A DNA stretch of 64,000 bases from Mactra quadrangularis (taxonomy: Eukaryota; Mollusca; Bivalvia; Venerida; Mactridae), in contig CM046299.1 of assembly GCA_025267735.1 (NCBI GenBank), positions 26,686,468 to 26,750,467 of the forward strand, written 5' to 3'. The notes beneath the pieces are model-generated. The model searched no databases and had not been told where the DNA came from. It was given only the letters and a program-made list of their open reading frames with translations. The translations under genes were made by a program, and so were the position numbers. Shown piece by piece: positions 10,803 to 22,277 of the stretch; the first letter of the stretch is position 1; each line of letters begins with the position of its first letter.

Positions 10803-11262
10803 AAGTTATATAAAGGAAAGTAAATCTGGAGATAGTTCTATCAAGGGAAGTAATTCTGGTAAAAGTTATATCAAAGGAAGTAATTCTGGAAACAGTTCTA
10901 TCAAGGGAAAAAAATTTTGGAAACAGTTCTATCAAGGGAAGTTATTCTGGATTAAGTTCTATAAAGGGAAGTTATTCTGGAGACAGTTCTATCAAAGGAA
11001 GTAATTTTGAAGAAAGTTATATCAAGGGAAGTAATTCTGGAGACAGTTCTATTAAGGGAAGTAATTCTGGAGAAAGTTCTATAAAGGGAAGTTATTCTGA
11101 AGAAAGTTCTATCAAGGGAAGTAATTTTAGAGAAAGTTATATCAAGGGAAGTTATTCTGGAGAAAGTTTTTATCAAGGGGAGTAATTGTGGAAAAAGTTT
11201 AAATAAACTTTTAAAGGGAGACAATTCTGGAAATAGTACTATCAAGGGAAATAATTCTTGAG
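10803..11262 (+). repeat. 30-bp minisatellite downstream of the MBD5/6 homologue
   Basis: About 15 copies of a 30-bp unit with core GTTCTATCAAGGGAAGTAAT plus TCTGGAGAAA. Because the unit is a multiple of three, one frame gives a spurious repetitive peptide (SSIKGSNSG). There is no start context or homology, so it is not called coding. Confidence 0.85.
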
Positions 11263-14200
11263 ATTTGTCTAGACGGTCAGACAGATACTGTTAGTTTTTT
11301 GTGACAATTTAACATTTTGCAAGAAACTGTTATCTTTTTATAAATTTTGACATTATAAAAAAAGTATTGTTTAAAAGTTATGTACACATAATTATTGTTT
11401 TGTTATTGTTTTGTTTATTATTTTGTTATGAATGACTACACAAGTGCTATGTATGAGAAATTTTACTGTTATGAGTGCTGGTTGATTTTTTTATCTCTTT
11501 GATGTTTTGTATAGCTTTCTAATGAAAGAGTTTTTGTGATCAAGTTTTTTTGTCTGTGCAATTGTGCTTTTATTTGTTGAATATATATTTTGTGCCATAT
11601 TTCAGTACAAGCTTTAGCATTGCTGATGCTTTTATTGGAAAACTATTAATAACAGACATTCTGAAAAGTTTTTTGACATTACTGGACATTCAGTCCAGTG
11701 ACCTCAGAAGAATCACTGGACCAAATCAGGTTTCACTGGACCGGAAGAAATCATCAAAATGCCAATATGTCATGATTTATCATTACTGTTTTCTGGTTGC
11801 TAATCAGCTATTATAATAACTTTTAACTGAAGACAAACATCAAAATTAGTTCAGTACTTACCAATAAATAAGATATAAGGGCTAATAGTTGTCCTAATTT
11901 TAATTTAAAAAAAATGAAATTTAACTGAACTTTCGGCTGGTTACAACAGACTTTTTCATGGACCGACTGGAATTCTACTTGTTAGGTTTGTTGGACCGAC
12001 ACATTTTGGAATATCTGATTAAAAACAATATTTTTATTAATATTTCTAGGTATACTATGATTTGTTCAATAAAGTTAATTGATTACAAGTCCTACTACAT
12101 ATGAACTCAGCTTTACATTTAATTTACTGATAATTGTAGTGTACATATTAAATCTCTCAACTTCTATATACAGTGAATCTATAGAAAAGACAACAGAGTG
12201 TTTACTATTAAATTGGCTGTTAGACAGGGATAGATGATGTTTTTTAGGCAGAGGTGTGGAATTCCTATGCCCCTACTTGTCCGATTAGAACAGTTATGTC
12301 CGATGACAAGCAAATATTTCTACTCTACTTATCCATGGACAAATAATATTTTAGCAGTAAACAAACAGTATTGCACTTTTGAACTAGGGAAATTTGATCT
12401 GGAACAAGTTGATTTTTTAAGATTCATCTTGTCCATGGACAAGCAAAAAAAAACCTCGAAATTCAACACCCCCATAGGGTATTTATTTTTAGGACAATAC
12501 TCAGGTGTGTATGCTGAGAATTGTCCATTGGTAGGTGATGGTTGCTGTTTTTAAAAGACTAATGAGAGATTTTGTACACTGTATTTGTTTTACCTATGGT
12601 CAATGAAGAGTTGGTTCATAACATTGTTATATCATTTTGAAACTCCTCCACCATTCACTACAAATAGCCTCGGGCATATTTGGATGCTATGTTAGAACTG
12701 TCTTTACATCACCAGACAAAACAATAGAGTACTTTGTCCAATGTTGAAGTAAACAAATCCATGATCCTTTAGGCGATTAATAATGTCTCATTTTTTTATT
12801 CCATAAAGTTGAAATACACAACTCAATGTTATCAATGAAGAATATTTAGTCACATATATATCATAAAAAATGTGTTTACAAAGCGTTATTTGTTAACAAC
12901 AAGAACTTTACTGGCTTTGCTTGTGTTTTGTCTCATGTGCAGCAAGAACTCCATATTCTTGGTGGGCTGTTCACAAGTTTTTCAGAGATTATTCATTCAT
13001 TGAATGGTTGAGGTATTCAGTATGATTGTTATGTTTCTTTTTACTTTCTATGAAAGTGCGCACACTAGTATTTACTTCATTAAAACTCCTCCCACTTATT
13101 GCATTTATTATTGCCAGATTTTATCTCATTTTTAATTTTGTGCTTTGTTTATCATATACATATATTTTTGAGTGACTTGAACAAATGACCTATTTATTTT
13201 ATTCTCAATTTTGATTTTCATACAAGAGTTGCTTCCCTTATATTAATTTGTATATTTTAATTTTACTATGATTATTGCAAGTTTTATCATGCTTTATTTC
13301 TGTGTGTTGTAATTTAAAATCTGGCTTATTTGTTTGAGTTTATATTTAATTTTTTGTAGTTTTATTTTTTTTTTAGTATGAAGTCTTATGTACACCTTCA
13401 TTTAATTATCTGATAATATTTTCGTAGAAACCATTTTATAAAACAACACTTTTTTGTTGACTTGCATTAATTGAATACTGCCATATCTGTTGTTCACACT
13501 CTCTACTGGGTTTTACTTTGTATAATAATAGTTCATTCTATTGAACTTTGTATTTTTGTTTTGTAAATTCCAATTATGTGTTTTTTAATAGTTCATTATC
13601 AATTAAACCTATTTTGATTATGCATATTTTATTTGACCCGAGCTTGTTTAGTCATCCAAATGTTAAGATGGACCTAAATAGAATGATATTTACTGATGAA
13701 CAGGTCTCTACAAAAAATGGTTTTTTGACTGCCGTTCTGTATTTTACTGCCTTTTTGTAACCTAATGTTTTTTAGTGTTAAATAACCATCATGTTTTAAT
13801 TTGTGCTTTAGCGCAACCTAGTTAATTGATTTAACCACATGTGTTTCATACATAGAGTGACAAAGTTTAATTTGTCTCTTAAAAATGATTCTTGATTGCT
13901 TATGTAAATTGTTTTTTACTTACATTCACTGACTACATTTTTTAAAGCAATACAAGTTTATATAGTTTTATCCTCTTTATGTTTTGATTTTTGAGTGTGT
14001 TCACATTTTTGTTGACTAGTTTAGTTCACTCTGTAAGTTAAAGGTTGTGAGAAAACTTAGGTTAGATTTTATTTGGTTTTCTGTGGCGCAGACATTAACC
14101 AAGCTGATTAAAATACTGATTAAAGTATTTCTTATAAAAATAGATATCTGTATTGATGTAAGGGGATTAATAAACAACTATCGAGTATTATATCATCAGG

Positions 14201-14363
14201 GATAATGTATGCCCCCCTGACAGTTGAATATAATTTAACAGTACATGCTACGATTATTTGTATCTTTATATGGTATCTGTTCTACATATCCTATGTATTA
14301 CTGTGAGCATATTGAATTGTGTTAACCATTGGCTCTTATTTAAGACTGCCACAGTTTGTTCAC
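11263..14363. other. Gene-free AT-rich stretch
   Basis: No exon-like sequence was seen. Long T runs and scattered short ORFs fit chance in AT-rich DNA. Near 11690-11755 the phrase CACTGGACC repeats three times. Near 12246-12474 weak inverted similarity (GGTGTGGAATT / AATTCAACACC, with CTTGTCC blocks) may be a decayed MITE. Confidence 0.5.
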
Positions 14364-14483
14364 TAGGGCTGTGGATCATTGAGCATTTGGGAATCCGAAC
14401 CACGATTCATGTAGAACGATTCACAAATCAAACCATGAACCATGAATCACCGGTTAATGAAAAAACAACTGGCGGGAGCCCTA
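14364..14483 (+). mobile_element. Short hAT-type MITE with 8-bp target duplication
   Basis: Starts TAGGGCTGTGGATCATTGAG and ends GGGAGCCCTA. TTGTTCAC flanks it perfectly on both sides (14356-14363, 14484-14491), the 8-bp duplication expected of hAT elements. The inner GAACCACGATTCATGTAGAA block matches the 16937 copy, so this is an internally deleted sibling. Confidence 0.85.
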
Positions 14484-14711
14484 TTGTTCACCCCAACAGT
14501 TCAGTTCTCTGACCTCACTGTATAGTTCAAATTACAGTATACTATCGCTTAGTAATCTGTGGTAGCCCTACTGTTTTTACAAAAAGCTTATATTGAAATC
14601 CACTATAAGTCTGTTTTATTAGCTATCCCCAAATGTTTTAATTTCCGTTAAATATTATATAGCTAAATATTCCAGAATGGTTACAACATCCCGTACATAT
14701 ACAGTTCAGCC

Positions 14712-14746
14712 TACGGCGTTAAACCCAATAAAACAAACAAACAGTT
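14712..14746 (+). mobile_element. SINE 3' tail fragment
   Basis: CCTACGGCGTTAAACCCAAT followed by AAAACAAACAAACA is the 3' end of the SINE-B family without body or head: an extreme 5' truncation, or an old broken copy. Confidence 0.6.
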
Positions 14747-15050
14747 CCAGCCAAAGTTACTCTTACACTTGTAAGATTCTGTTATACTATTAAAAAAAAG
14801 TTCACATGTATTTACACATTATGAAAGTTTTTATCATTTAAAAGGGAAGTAATGATACTTAGTACAGTTCTAATTATTATGTATACACATTACATGTATT
14901 TAAAGATATGTTTTCAATTTCTCAAGTATTGGGAAAATATAAAAAACAAATCAAACATTTAGCATGGTGTAAAGATAATTAAGGATGGCACTGTATGCAT
15001 ATGAAAGTGTATTTAAAGCGATTATGAAAGTGTATTAAACTTTTTATATT

Positions 15051-15349
15051 AAACCGGGTCGATAGCGCTGTTGGTGACGCGCCGGGATTTAGAATCACGT
15101 GCCCGAGGGGGTGCGGGTTTGAATCCCATCGGGGAGGTTATACCCTTCTATGAAAATTTGACAATAAGGTCGATTTTCCTCCATTGATTAGATAATATGG
15201 AGAAGTTTCCGGCCTTGTGGAAGGGTAGGTGAGTACTGGTTATAGACAATGGTCCAGGACAGCTGGGTTAGGTGCGCTGGACGCCGTAAATGACTTAATG
15301 AAATTGTGTTGACACGGCGTTAACTCCAATAAATAATAAATAAATAAAT
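15051..15349 (+). mobile_element. SINE-A, full-length, with 12-bp target duplication
   Basis: The tRNA-like head has TAGCGCTGTTGGTGACGCGC (A-box region) and GGGTTTGAATCCCAT (B-box). The body ATGAAAATTTGACAATAAGG is followed by GGCCTTGTGGAAGGGTAGGT and the tail GTTGACACGGCGTTAACTCC plus AATA repeats. ACTTTTTATATT flanks it at 15039-15050 and 15350-15361, a clean retrotransposition footprint. It is non-coding and depends on a LINE supplied elsewhere. Confidence 0.92.
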
Positions 15350-16084
15350 ACTTTTTATATTCATTTTCTGTTTTGACTTATGATTATTTTTGTTTTAAGA
15401 TATTCAGTGAATAGTGTCATAGTTTTTCACTTTATGTTTTCTTATTCTTAAAATGCATCGATGTCGAGGCACAATGGCACAGTTAATTCAGCAAATGGAT
15501 GAATTTTTATCATCACTTTATTTGTCATTTATTTGTCATAAATAAATTAATTTAGCATAATTTCTAAAAAATGGCATTAAATTTTACATTACATTGTAAT
15601 TATATGAAAGTTTCTATGTTAATTTGCAATCTCATTATTTTGTGCATGCATTTTAAAATAGATATTACCTATAATGGTAAACTATCTGATCTAATACTTT
15701 GGAAATGTACTATAATGTTAGGCAGTTTAATTATACATGTATTCAGATGGATTAATTTGTTTCATGATTTTTATTAGTATCTGACTTATAATAATTTAAC
15801 ATAACATAACTTTATTTAACTCTAATTGTGAGTATAACAATATAAAAGTATATGTATTATATAATGTTCAATATATTTGTTTTGGCCCCAAAATGGCATG
15901 AAATAAAACACTGGATTGGTAAAATTTTACCTGTTCTCAAAGGTTACCAATACAGGTATGCATCTGTGGTAAAATATGGCCAGCCTACCATGTCACTAAT
16001 TTATTATTTGTCAATGAAAATCTGTAAAACTTGATAGTCGGAATCTCTTTGAAATCATGCATCATGGTGGTCTCATATTAATGA

Positions 16085-16649
16085 TCAAACTCCCCACAGC
16101 AGTTATTTCCCTTTATTAAATCAATAACCACTGCCACCACAAGTAAATTCATCCCTCAGAGAGCCGAATTTTTTTTTCATCTTTTCTGTTACAATTCAAT
16201 ATTTTCTACGAATTGTGTCTTCTTGAGGTAAATTATGATGTTCAAAGTACATAAAGATAAGGCCACAACAAGTTGATCATATGTTCTACGGATTTTTCTG
16301 GGAAAAAAATGGGGCGAGCGAAGAAAAAAAATAAAAAAGGTCTTTATTCACTTGCTTTATATAGCAGTTTGACCAAATTTTTATGAGCGAGCGAGGAAAT
16401 AAAAATTTTTTTTTGTAAAAACTGTCAAAATTAAGGTGCGAGCGAATCCATAGAACATATGATCAATTTGTTGTGGCCTAAAAGATAGTTTTAATTAATA
16501 ATTTGTAAAAATAACAAAGCGTGACGTAAGCACTGTGAGAAGTTTGGGCATTCTATAAATAGAGGGTATTACTAATATCAAGTGATTCAAGTGTTGGCAG
16601 TGGTTATGTAGCAAAGCGTGACATAAGCACTGTGAGGAGTTTGATTTGT
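16085..16649. mobile_element. Possible outer palindromic MITE (TCAAACTCC ends) holding another MITE
   Basis: Left end ATCAAACTCCCCACAGCAGT; right end AAGCACTGTGAGGAGTTTGA, an approximate inverted pair. The phrase AAAGCGTGACGTAAGCACTG recurs at 16515 and, with one change, at 16613. The same ends flank the smaller palindrome at 56711-56798. The Harbinger-like MITE at 16261 sits inside. The boundaries are approximate. Confidence 0.45.
16261..16478. mobile_element. PIF/Harbinger-like MITE with TAA target duplication
   Basis: Inverted ends of 34 bp with two mismatches (GGCCACAACAAGTTGATCAT... against the complement of the right end). TAA lies directly outside both ends (16258-16260, 16479-16481), the 3-bp TWA duplication typical of PIF/Harbinger. 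The interior is A-rich with repeated GCGAGCGA. Confidence 0.8.
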
Positions 16650-16936
16650 GATAAATTTGCTTTTTTTTCTGGTACTGTTTTTGCTAATGCAATGTGTTTT
16701 GTATTTCATTTTGTTCCTTCATTTATTATTTTCCTACTTGAAACAAAATTGAACTCTATAATTATCTTACTGTGTGCCATATTCTGTTCTGTTTTGTTTT
16801 ATAGCATGTCAAGAGTTGTACTCATATTTTAAAATCATGAAAAACTGACTCATAGATCTGAATTTTATAGACCTACAGTCTTGGCCTTAAATTGTCTGAA
16901 GCACTAGCCCAATTTATTACGTTATATAGTAAATGG

Positions 16937-17395
16937 TAGGGCTGTTGATCGTTGAGCAAGTGGCGATCAGATCCAAACCACGATTCATGTGTAGCGATTA
17001 ACGAATCAAACCACGAACCACTAGTTAATGGAGAAGCATACAGAATTTACGTAATAACAAAAAATAAGTGAAGAATTACAAAAGCTTTTACTAAATGGAA
17101 AGCCATGTACTCCAAACATTTCTATTACCAGACGTTATATTGGCATTTTCAGTGATAACATTTATGTTTAAATGTGTATCCTTTAACTTTTTGTATCAAA
17201 CAAAATTTTGAATTAAATTAAATTTTTTATTAGTAGTGCCGTTCACTTTCAGTGGTAATTAAGCTGAAATTTTTCTTTCAGTATTTCCAAAAAATAGATT
17301 GCGATCTGACGTTTTCGTACGTGACGAATATTCGTACTCGATTTTCTGGTTGGGATCGCGAATAGCCGAGAACTCGGATACTTGCAGCAGCCCTA
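16937..17395 (+). mobile_element. hAT-type MITE with 8-bp target duplication
   Basis: Begins TAGGGCTGTTGATCGTTGAG and ends CTTGCAGCAGCCCTA. GTAAATGG flanks it exactly on both sides (16929-16936, 17396-17403). At 459 bp with no transposase ORF it is non-autonomous. Its right part is related to the window-edge copy at 63862-64000 and its left part to 14364-14483. Confidence 0.88.
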
Positions 17396-17403
17396 GTAAA
17401 TGG

Positions 17404-18250
17404 CCGTTTTTTCAACTAGCCCAGCTATATCAAATAAGTAATTTTGACTAGCAGTTATCAATTTTCGCTAGTCCTTGGGCATAGGGGCTAGTGTGTGATT
17501 CCGATGCCTGGCCATATGTATATTTGTCTCGCTATGTAATGTATGAGTGGCATCTAGTGAAAAACAAGCTTATGGACTCAATTTGGAGGTTTTCAAAATT
17601 GTTGAATATCTTTTTTAGAGTTAATTGTATCAGATAAGAAAATATTAGTTTGTTTACTAAGTGAGTTCTATCATTTATTAGTTCTAAAAATTCTAAAATT
17701 TTTGTACTTCAGGCTGGATATTCAGTGTTTTGTGATGTCATGTTTTTTAAGTATAACTATCCTAAATAAGTGGGAGCTGTGGTTTTATGAAAAACTAGTT
17801 AAAGGATCTAGTTTATATTCCAACCAGGGGTCACTAGTAATTTGAGAAAAAATGGTACCCAAAAAATAACAGTAACAGCAATAGTCAAAACCATAGACCT
17901 TCCACATAACCAAAACACAAAGAGGGGTTGTTTTAGATTTTTAAACTTTTTTATGAAAGAATGAAATTCACCTGCTATTGCTTCCCTTCACTCAGATGTG
18001 AAAGCATTTTGTTTGGGTCATCTGCTTGAAGGTAATTTTGATAAACAGGGGTTATCATACTATATAGTAAAGTTGGCCAAAATGATTTTGTATTTGAACA
18101 CAGACTTAGATCTGAACATTAACTTTTCCTGTTTTCATTCTATAAGATTCTTAGTAGCAATATTTAGTTTTCATCTAACTTGCTTATTATGTAATGAGTC
18201 TAATGACCGTGGAGTCCAACAACACTGAATGGGGCTCATATTATACATTT
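17404..18250. other. Gene-free stretch
   Basis: AT-rich sequence without exon-like features. A block near 17405-17510 (GACTAGC...GGGCATAGGGGCTAGTG) looks like decayed repeat. Nothing else is supported. Confidence 0.45.
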
Positions 18251-18515
18251 TTATCTTACCTCGTACAGAATACTCGTTTTTCATTGGCCGAGAGCGGTCA
18301 CGTGCTGACCATGTATTATCCCATATTAGGTCAGTAGATTCTAATATTCAGTCAGTAACAAAATTTATAAATGATAGCGCTGACGAAACCTTATTTTTCT
18401 ACTCCAAAATTAATTCGAACTAACTATATCGATAAGGGGAGTTCACTGTGTCAATATTGTGTGTCCTTTTCGTCAATAACAGTCGCGTTTCGGTTCCTTT
18501 CGGTCAATAAACAAG

Positions 18516-18591
18516 ATGGCAGCCAAGCGACGATTCGGGCAGACTCTCTTGTCCGTGTTCTTTGATGCTAAAATTCAGATGGGGGTACTCG
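18516..18591 (+). CDS. Exon-like ATG segment of unknown origin (possible first exon or captured fragment)
   Basis: ATG in a good context (ACAAGATGG) opens MAAKRRFGQTLLSVFFDAK and runs to a strong donor-like CTCG|GTAAGA at 18592. GC content and codon use differ from the AT-rich flanks. It lies 16 bp before the palindrome at 18608, so it may belong to a repeated element with a captured promoter and exon rather than a host gene. No downstream exon was recognised. The family is not recognised. Confidence 0.25.
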
Positions 18592-18607
18592 GTAAGATAA
18601 ATTATTT

Positions 18608-18740
18608 ACACAGTCAGTTACTGACCGGATACGGTGTGATACCGGGTCAGTGAATAAATATTGGACTCGAGCTACGCTCTCACCCAATATTAATTTACTG
18701 ACCCGGTATCACACCGTATCCGGTCAGTAACTGACTGTGT
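18608..18740. repeat. Near-perfect palindrome, 57-bp arms, 19-bp loop
   Basis: The arms 18608-18664 and 18684-18740 are reverse complements at 55 of 57 positions (ACACAGTCAGTTACTGACCG... to the matching ...AACTGACTGTGT). The loop contains CTCGAG. Such arms would extrude as a cruciform or hairpin and usually mark a young foldback or MITE insertion. Confidence 0.93.
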
Positions 18741-19084
18741 AACTAATAGTATTCACTTATTGACTTTGCTTGTTTACATTTAATTATGTAATATATCTTC
18801 CATGTTATTTTTCTAGTAAATGTTTTTAGATCTTATTAATGAGAGAAAATTATGCAATTGCTTTATTGCTTATATCATATGATTATTAATAAATTGTTTC
18901 TTTTAATAATTATTTCCATATTCATCGGACTGTTCCATATAATAGATAAATGCTAGGGAAGGGGGATTGATCATTCTGAGAAAGAGTTATTTTTGAAATA
19001 GTCATATTTGGAACTTGAATTTATGTTTTTTTCTCCAGCGGAATAAGGTTTGTTTGTATTGGATGCATTCATACAGAACATATT

Positions 19085-19397
19085 TTTATACCCCCGCTTC
19101 GAAGAAGAGGGGGGTATACTGTTTTACCCTTGTCCGTGCGTGTGTGTGTGCGTGCGTGCGTCCGTCCGTTACAAAATTTCCGTCACAGTTTTCTCAGCAA
19201 CTATAACATGCAGCAGCCTAATACTTTGCATATTGCTTCATCTCATAGTCCCATGTGGTGTAAAGCGATTTCATGCTCCTTGCTCATCTACTTCCTGTTT
19301 GTCGCATATTTTTAGATTTTGTTAAATAAAAGTTACATTATGATAGTCATATTTCTCACTGCAGGGGTATCACTAGTGAGCATTAGCTCACAGATTT
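19085..19397 (+). mobile_element. TATACCCCCGC repeat, copy 1
   Basis: Starts TATACCCCCGCTTCGAAGAA (itself a hairpin with AGAGGGGGGTATAC), then a GCGTGTGTG/CGTCCGTCC microsatellite, then TAACATGCAGCAGCCTAATA and a constant block ending TATCACTAGTGAGCATTAGC. It is nearly identical to 20765-21030 apart from microsatellite length and about 35 extra bases near 19320-19360. No coding capacity. Confidence 0.85.
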
Positions 19398-19530
19398 ACT
19401 TGTTTTTTCATATTATTGCTGAAAAGTATGCAACACATATTACATCCTATCGTTCTGTGTACACACACCTTTATTTCAACTTTGTTTGGCACAAGTATAT
19501 TCAGTACAAACAAAAATTTTCTGCTTGAGT
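19398..19530 (+). repeat. Dispersed repeat segment, second copy at 49200-49380 (minus)
   Basis: TTTTTTCATATTATTGCTGA and the following bases resemble the complement of 49230-49360; small ORFs on both read HIIAEK...SY. It follows the TATACCCCCGC repeat directly and may be part of a longer element. Confidence 0.4.
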
Positions 19531-19889
19531 TCTGAATCAAAACTATTAAGGGGAAATGTATGGCCGTCTTAGGGGATATAAGTTATAATGGAACAGTCCT
19601 TAGTTAGTTGCTAATGTAGTTTATTGAAATACTCTTCTCAAAGGGCGAGAGAAGTTTTTACGCCATACTTATGATCTTATGTTAAATAAAGAATAAAAAA
19701 TTGCTTTGCTAATTTAATATTTACTGTAAATAATTTTTTATCAGATTGAAATATTTATAAATAATTATCCATTTTTTCTTCAATTTTTACAATTATTATC
19801 GAATTTCTAATGTGTAAAATTATTTATATATTATATAATTGTATGTATATTATCCTGTCTTTGACAGTGTGACTCATACCCGGTGTTTG

Positions 19890-19996
19890 TATAGGGGAGA
19901 TAATCCCATATGTTATTAAAGGGAGTTAATTCCATAATTATATAAAGGGAGATAATTCCATTATTATTCAAAGGGAGGTAATTCCAAAGTTAAACT
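19890..19996. repeat. Short tandem of GGGAGATAATTCC-type units
   Basis: Four spaced units: GGGGAGATAATCCCATA, AAAGGGAGTTAATTCCATAA, AAAGGGAGATAATTCCATTA and AAAGGGAGGTAATTCCAAAG, about 26 bp apart. The same core occurs as inverted pairs at 48237-48297 and 59407-59457. Confidence 0.7.
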
Positions 19997-20764
19997 AATG
20001 TTAGAGAGATTAATAACTGCATGTATTTGATTATATTGTGAAACTTTGTATTTGTTAAAAAATGTTAATATTTTAAATTTATTGATGGAAGTTAATTTTC
20101 AATGTTTTTAATATTGAGCTATTTTTCAGCCTTGTGACAAAAATGTGTTTTTTACTGGTAATTACTATAGTGTGACAATATTAACCTTAGCTTGAACTAC
20201 CTAATTATTATAATTACACATTTCATTTACATTAAATCCTGAGTTTCTGTATGTGTGTATATGGTTATACATGTGCTTATAACAACCTATGAGACTATAA
20301 ATCAATTTTGTAAGCATGGCATATTATTGTACTTAAATTTAGGACGCATTAGTTTCGAGGGAAACATGCAAGTTCGCAATATTATGGCACAGTTTCAAAG
20401 TATTTTTCTTATGAAAACAACATTTATTGTTCAGTAGGTGTATTTTACGGAAAGCTTCCGATAAAGCTCGATTTACAAACGAAGACAAAAATAGACTATA
20501 AATACTGAGTTTAATATATTCCTGCATAAGGTCAAGCTCATATATTGCACTAGTATTTGCTTAAATATAGTATTTGTTACATGTATAAATCTACTTAAAA
20601 GTTTTAACAACAGATCAAAGTGTTTTGCCTGAAAGGGCTCATGTTACATCTTTTGATATCAGTTTTAGGGGCTGTAATAAAATAAAGATGGATATAGGCC
20701 AAAATTATGTTCCAGCACCTTTTGATTATAGATTTCTGTAGATACAAAGTTAATACTCTTGATT
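19997..20764. other. Gene-free stretch
   Basis: AT-rich DNA with no exon, repeat terminus or RNA gene that could be supported. Confidence 0.5.
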
Positions 20765-21030
20765 TTTATACCCCCGCTTCGAAGAAGAGGGGGGTATACT
20801 GTTTTACCCTTGTCCGTGCGTGCGTCCCTGCGTCCGTCCGTTACAAAATTTCCGTCGCAGTTTTCTCAGCAACTATAACATGCAGCAGCCTAATACTTTG
20901 CATATTGCTTCATCCCATAGTCCCATGTGGTGTAAAGCGATTTCATGCTCCTTGCTCATCTACTTCCTGTTTGTCGCATATTTTTAGATTTTGGCGGGGG
21001 TATCACTAGTGAGCATTAGCTCACAGATTT
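20765..21030 (+). mobile_element. TATACCCCCGC repeat, copy 2
   Basis: The same element as 19085-19397, with a shorter GCGTGCGTCC tract and an uninterrupted right end, ATTTTGGCGGGGGTATCACT. The ends TATACCCCCGC and GCGGGGGTA are inverted, suggesting a terminal-inverted-repeat element. The very high similarity of the two copies 1.4 kb apart points to recent duplication or transposition. Confidence 0.85.
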
Positions 21031-22277
21031 ATTTTCCCATTTTTGTGTACCGAATTCATTAGCCTGCAAATCAATTATTACGAATAATTTAATTTGAAAC
21101 TTTATTTAATTAATATAAACTCTATTAGGTTTAGTATTATGTAGAAATTGTAGACAGTAAATGAATTAAGAAATAAACATGGTTGTGATATTGAAATAAT
21201 TATTTTACAATAGACCTAATAATATATTTCTATGTATTAAAATTCTAACAATGGCATTTTTACTTTTTATTGTTCTTATGCTATGTTGTTTGAAATATGT
21301 ATATGTACAAGACTTTCAAATCTTGTTAGATCTTTGTAGATAGCATTTTACATTTCTAATTTTAAGAAAGACATATCTTGTGATTTAGCTTGACCTAAGA
21401 CTTTGCCAGGTTATTTAAAGGAGTCCTTTCTCCAATCTCTGTTAACAGATATCCTATAGACCATTGTGGTATAGAATCTCTTGACTTCGTACAGGGGGTC
21501 ACATTGAGATGACCTTTGTGTCGACCAAATAAATGTGTAGCTTTCATCTTGAAGGCACACTGTTATTAGCATCATGGTTTTGTTATTTCTATTTTTAGAC
21601 CAAATTTTTTAGATAATTTGACAGTAGTGTTATTTCACATGCTTTAACTTTATCTTTTTTAAACAATACTTAAACTTTCTTATGAATATTACAGTGGTTT
21701 TATTGAATATTATTAATTAAAAGATGTATTTGGGTATACAATAAAATGTCTTTTAGTTCTATGCACTATATCATTCATTCTTAATAGGTTTTTGTTTTAA
21801 TCTAATACATGGATCACTTAGGTACATTTACAATGTAATAATTTTGTTCTATGGGATTTTTTCATGCTGATTGATCCGTGCAAAATTAGTCTAAATACTT
21901 GTTTATTGACTCATAGTTAGAATAGTCCTGCATTTATCAGTTGATGTGCCTATAGTAATTCATTGCATTGTTGGTAAGGTTAGGCTAAAATCATAGTAAA
22001 TAAATATTGAAGATCAAATCAATTTTACAGTGAAGCATCTCGAAATGCTCATAGAATAATTTTGTGCATTGTCTACTTTCTTTATTATATATTTGGCTTT
22101 TGAAACCAAAAGCAGGATGTTCAAGTGACTTCAAGTAGAGCAAGGTTTTATTATTGTTGCACAACTTAATTTTACTGGCATTGGGTTTTGTATATCTTGA
22201 AATATTTAAGGACTCAATTTTTCTTGTTGTTTGAACCTAAAGTGATTCATTCTTCCTTGTAGTTCAATCTTTTATCA
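21031..22277. other. Gene-free stretch
   Basis: AT-rich; no supported feature. Confidence 0.5.

Noticed and set aside
10678..11245. Open frames on both strands with SSIKGSNSG / RITSLDRTFS repeats
   Set aside because: They are read-outs of a 30-bp DNA tandem repeat. Any frame lacking a stop in the unit stays open. No start context, no splice support, no domain.
12234..12554. 106-codon ORF
   Set aside because: No homology recognised. The region has weak inverted similarity at its ends and is probably a decayed MITE.
15055..15140. Functional tRNA genes in the SINE-A and SINE-B heads
   Set aside because: Acceptor stems do not pair and each is followed by a repeated body with a retrotransposon tail and target duplications.
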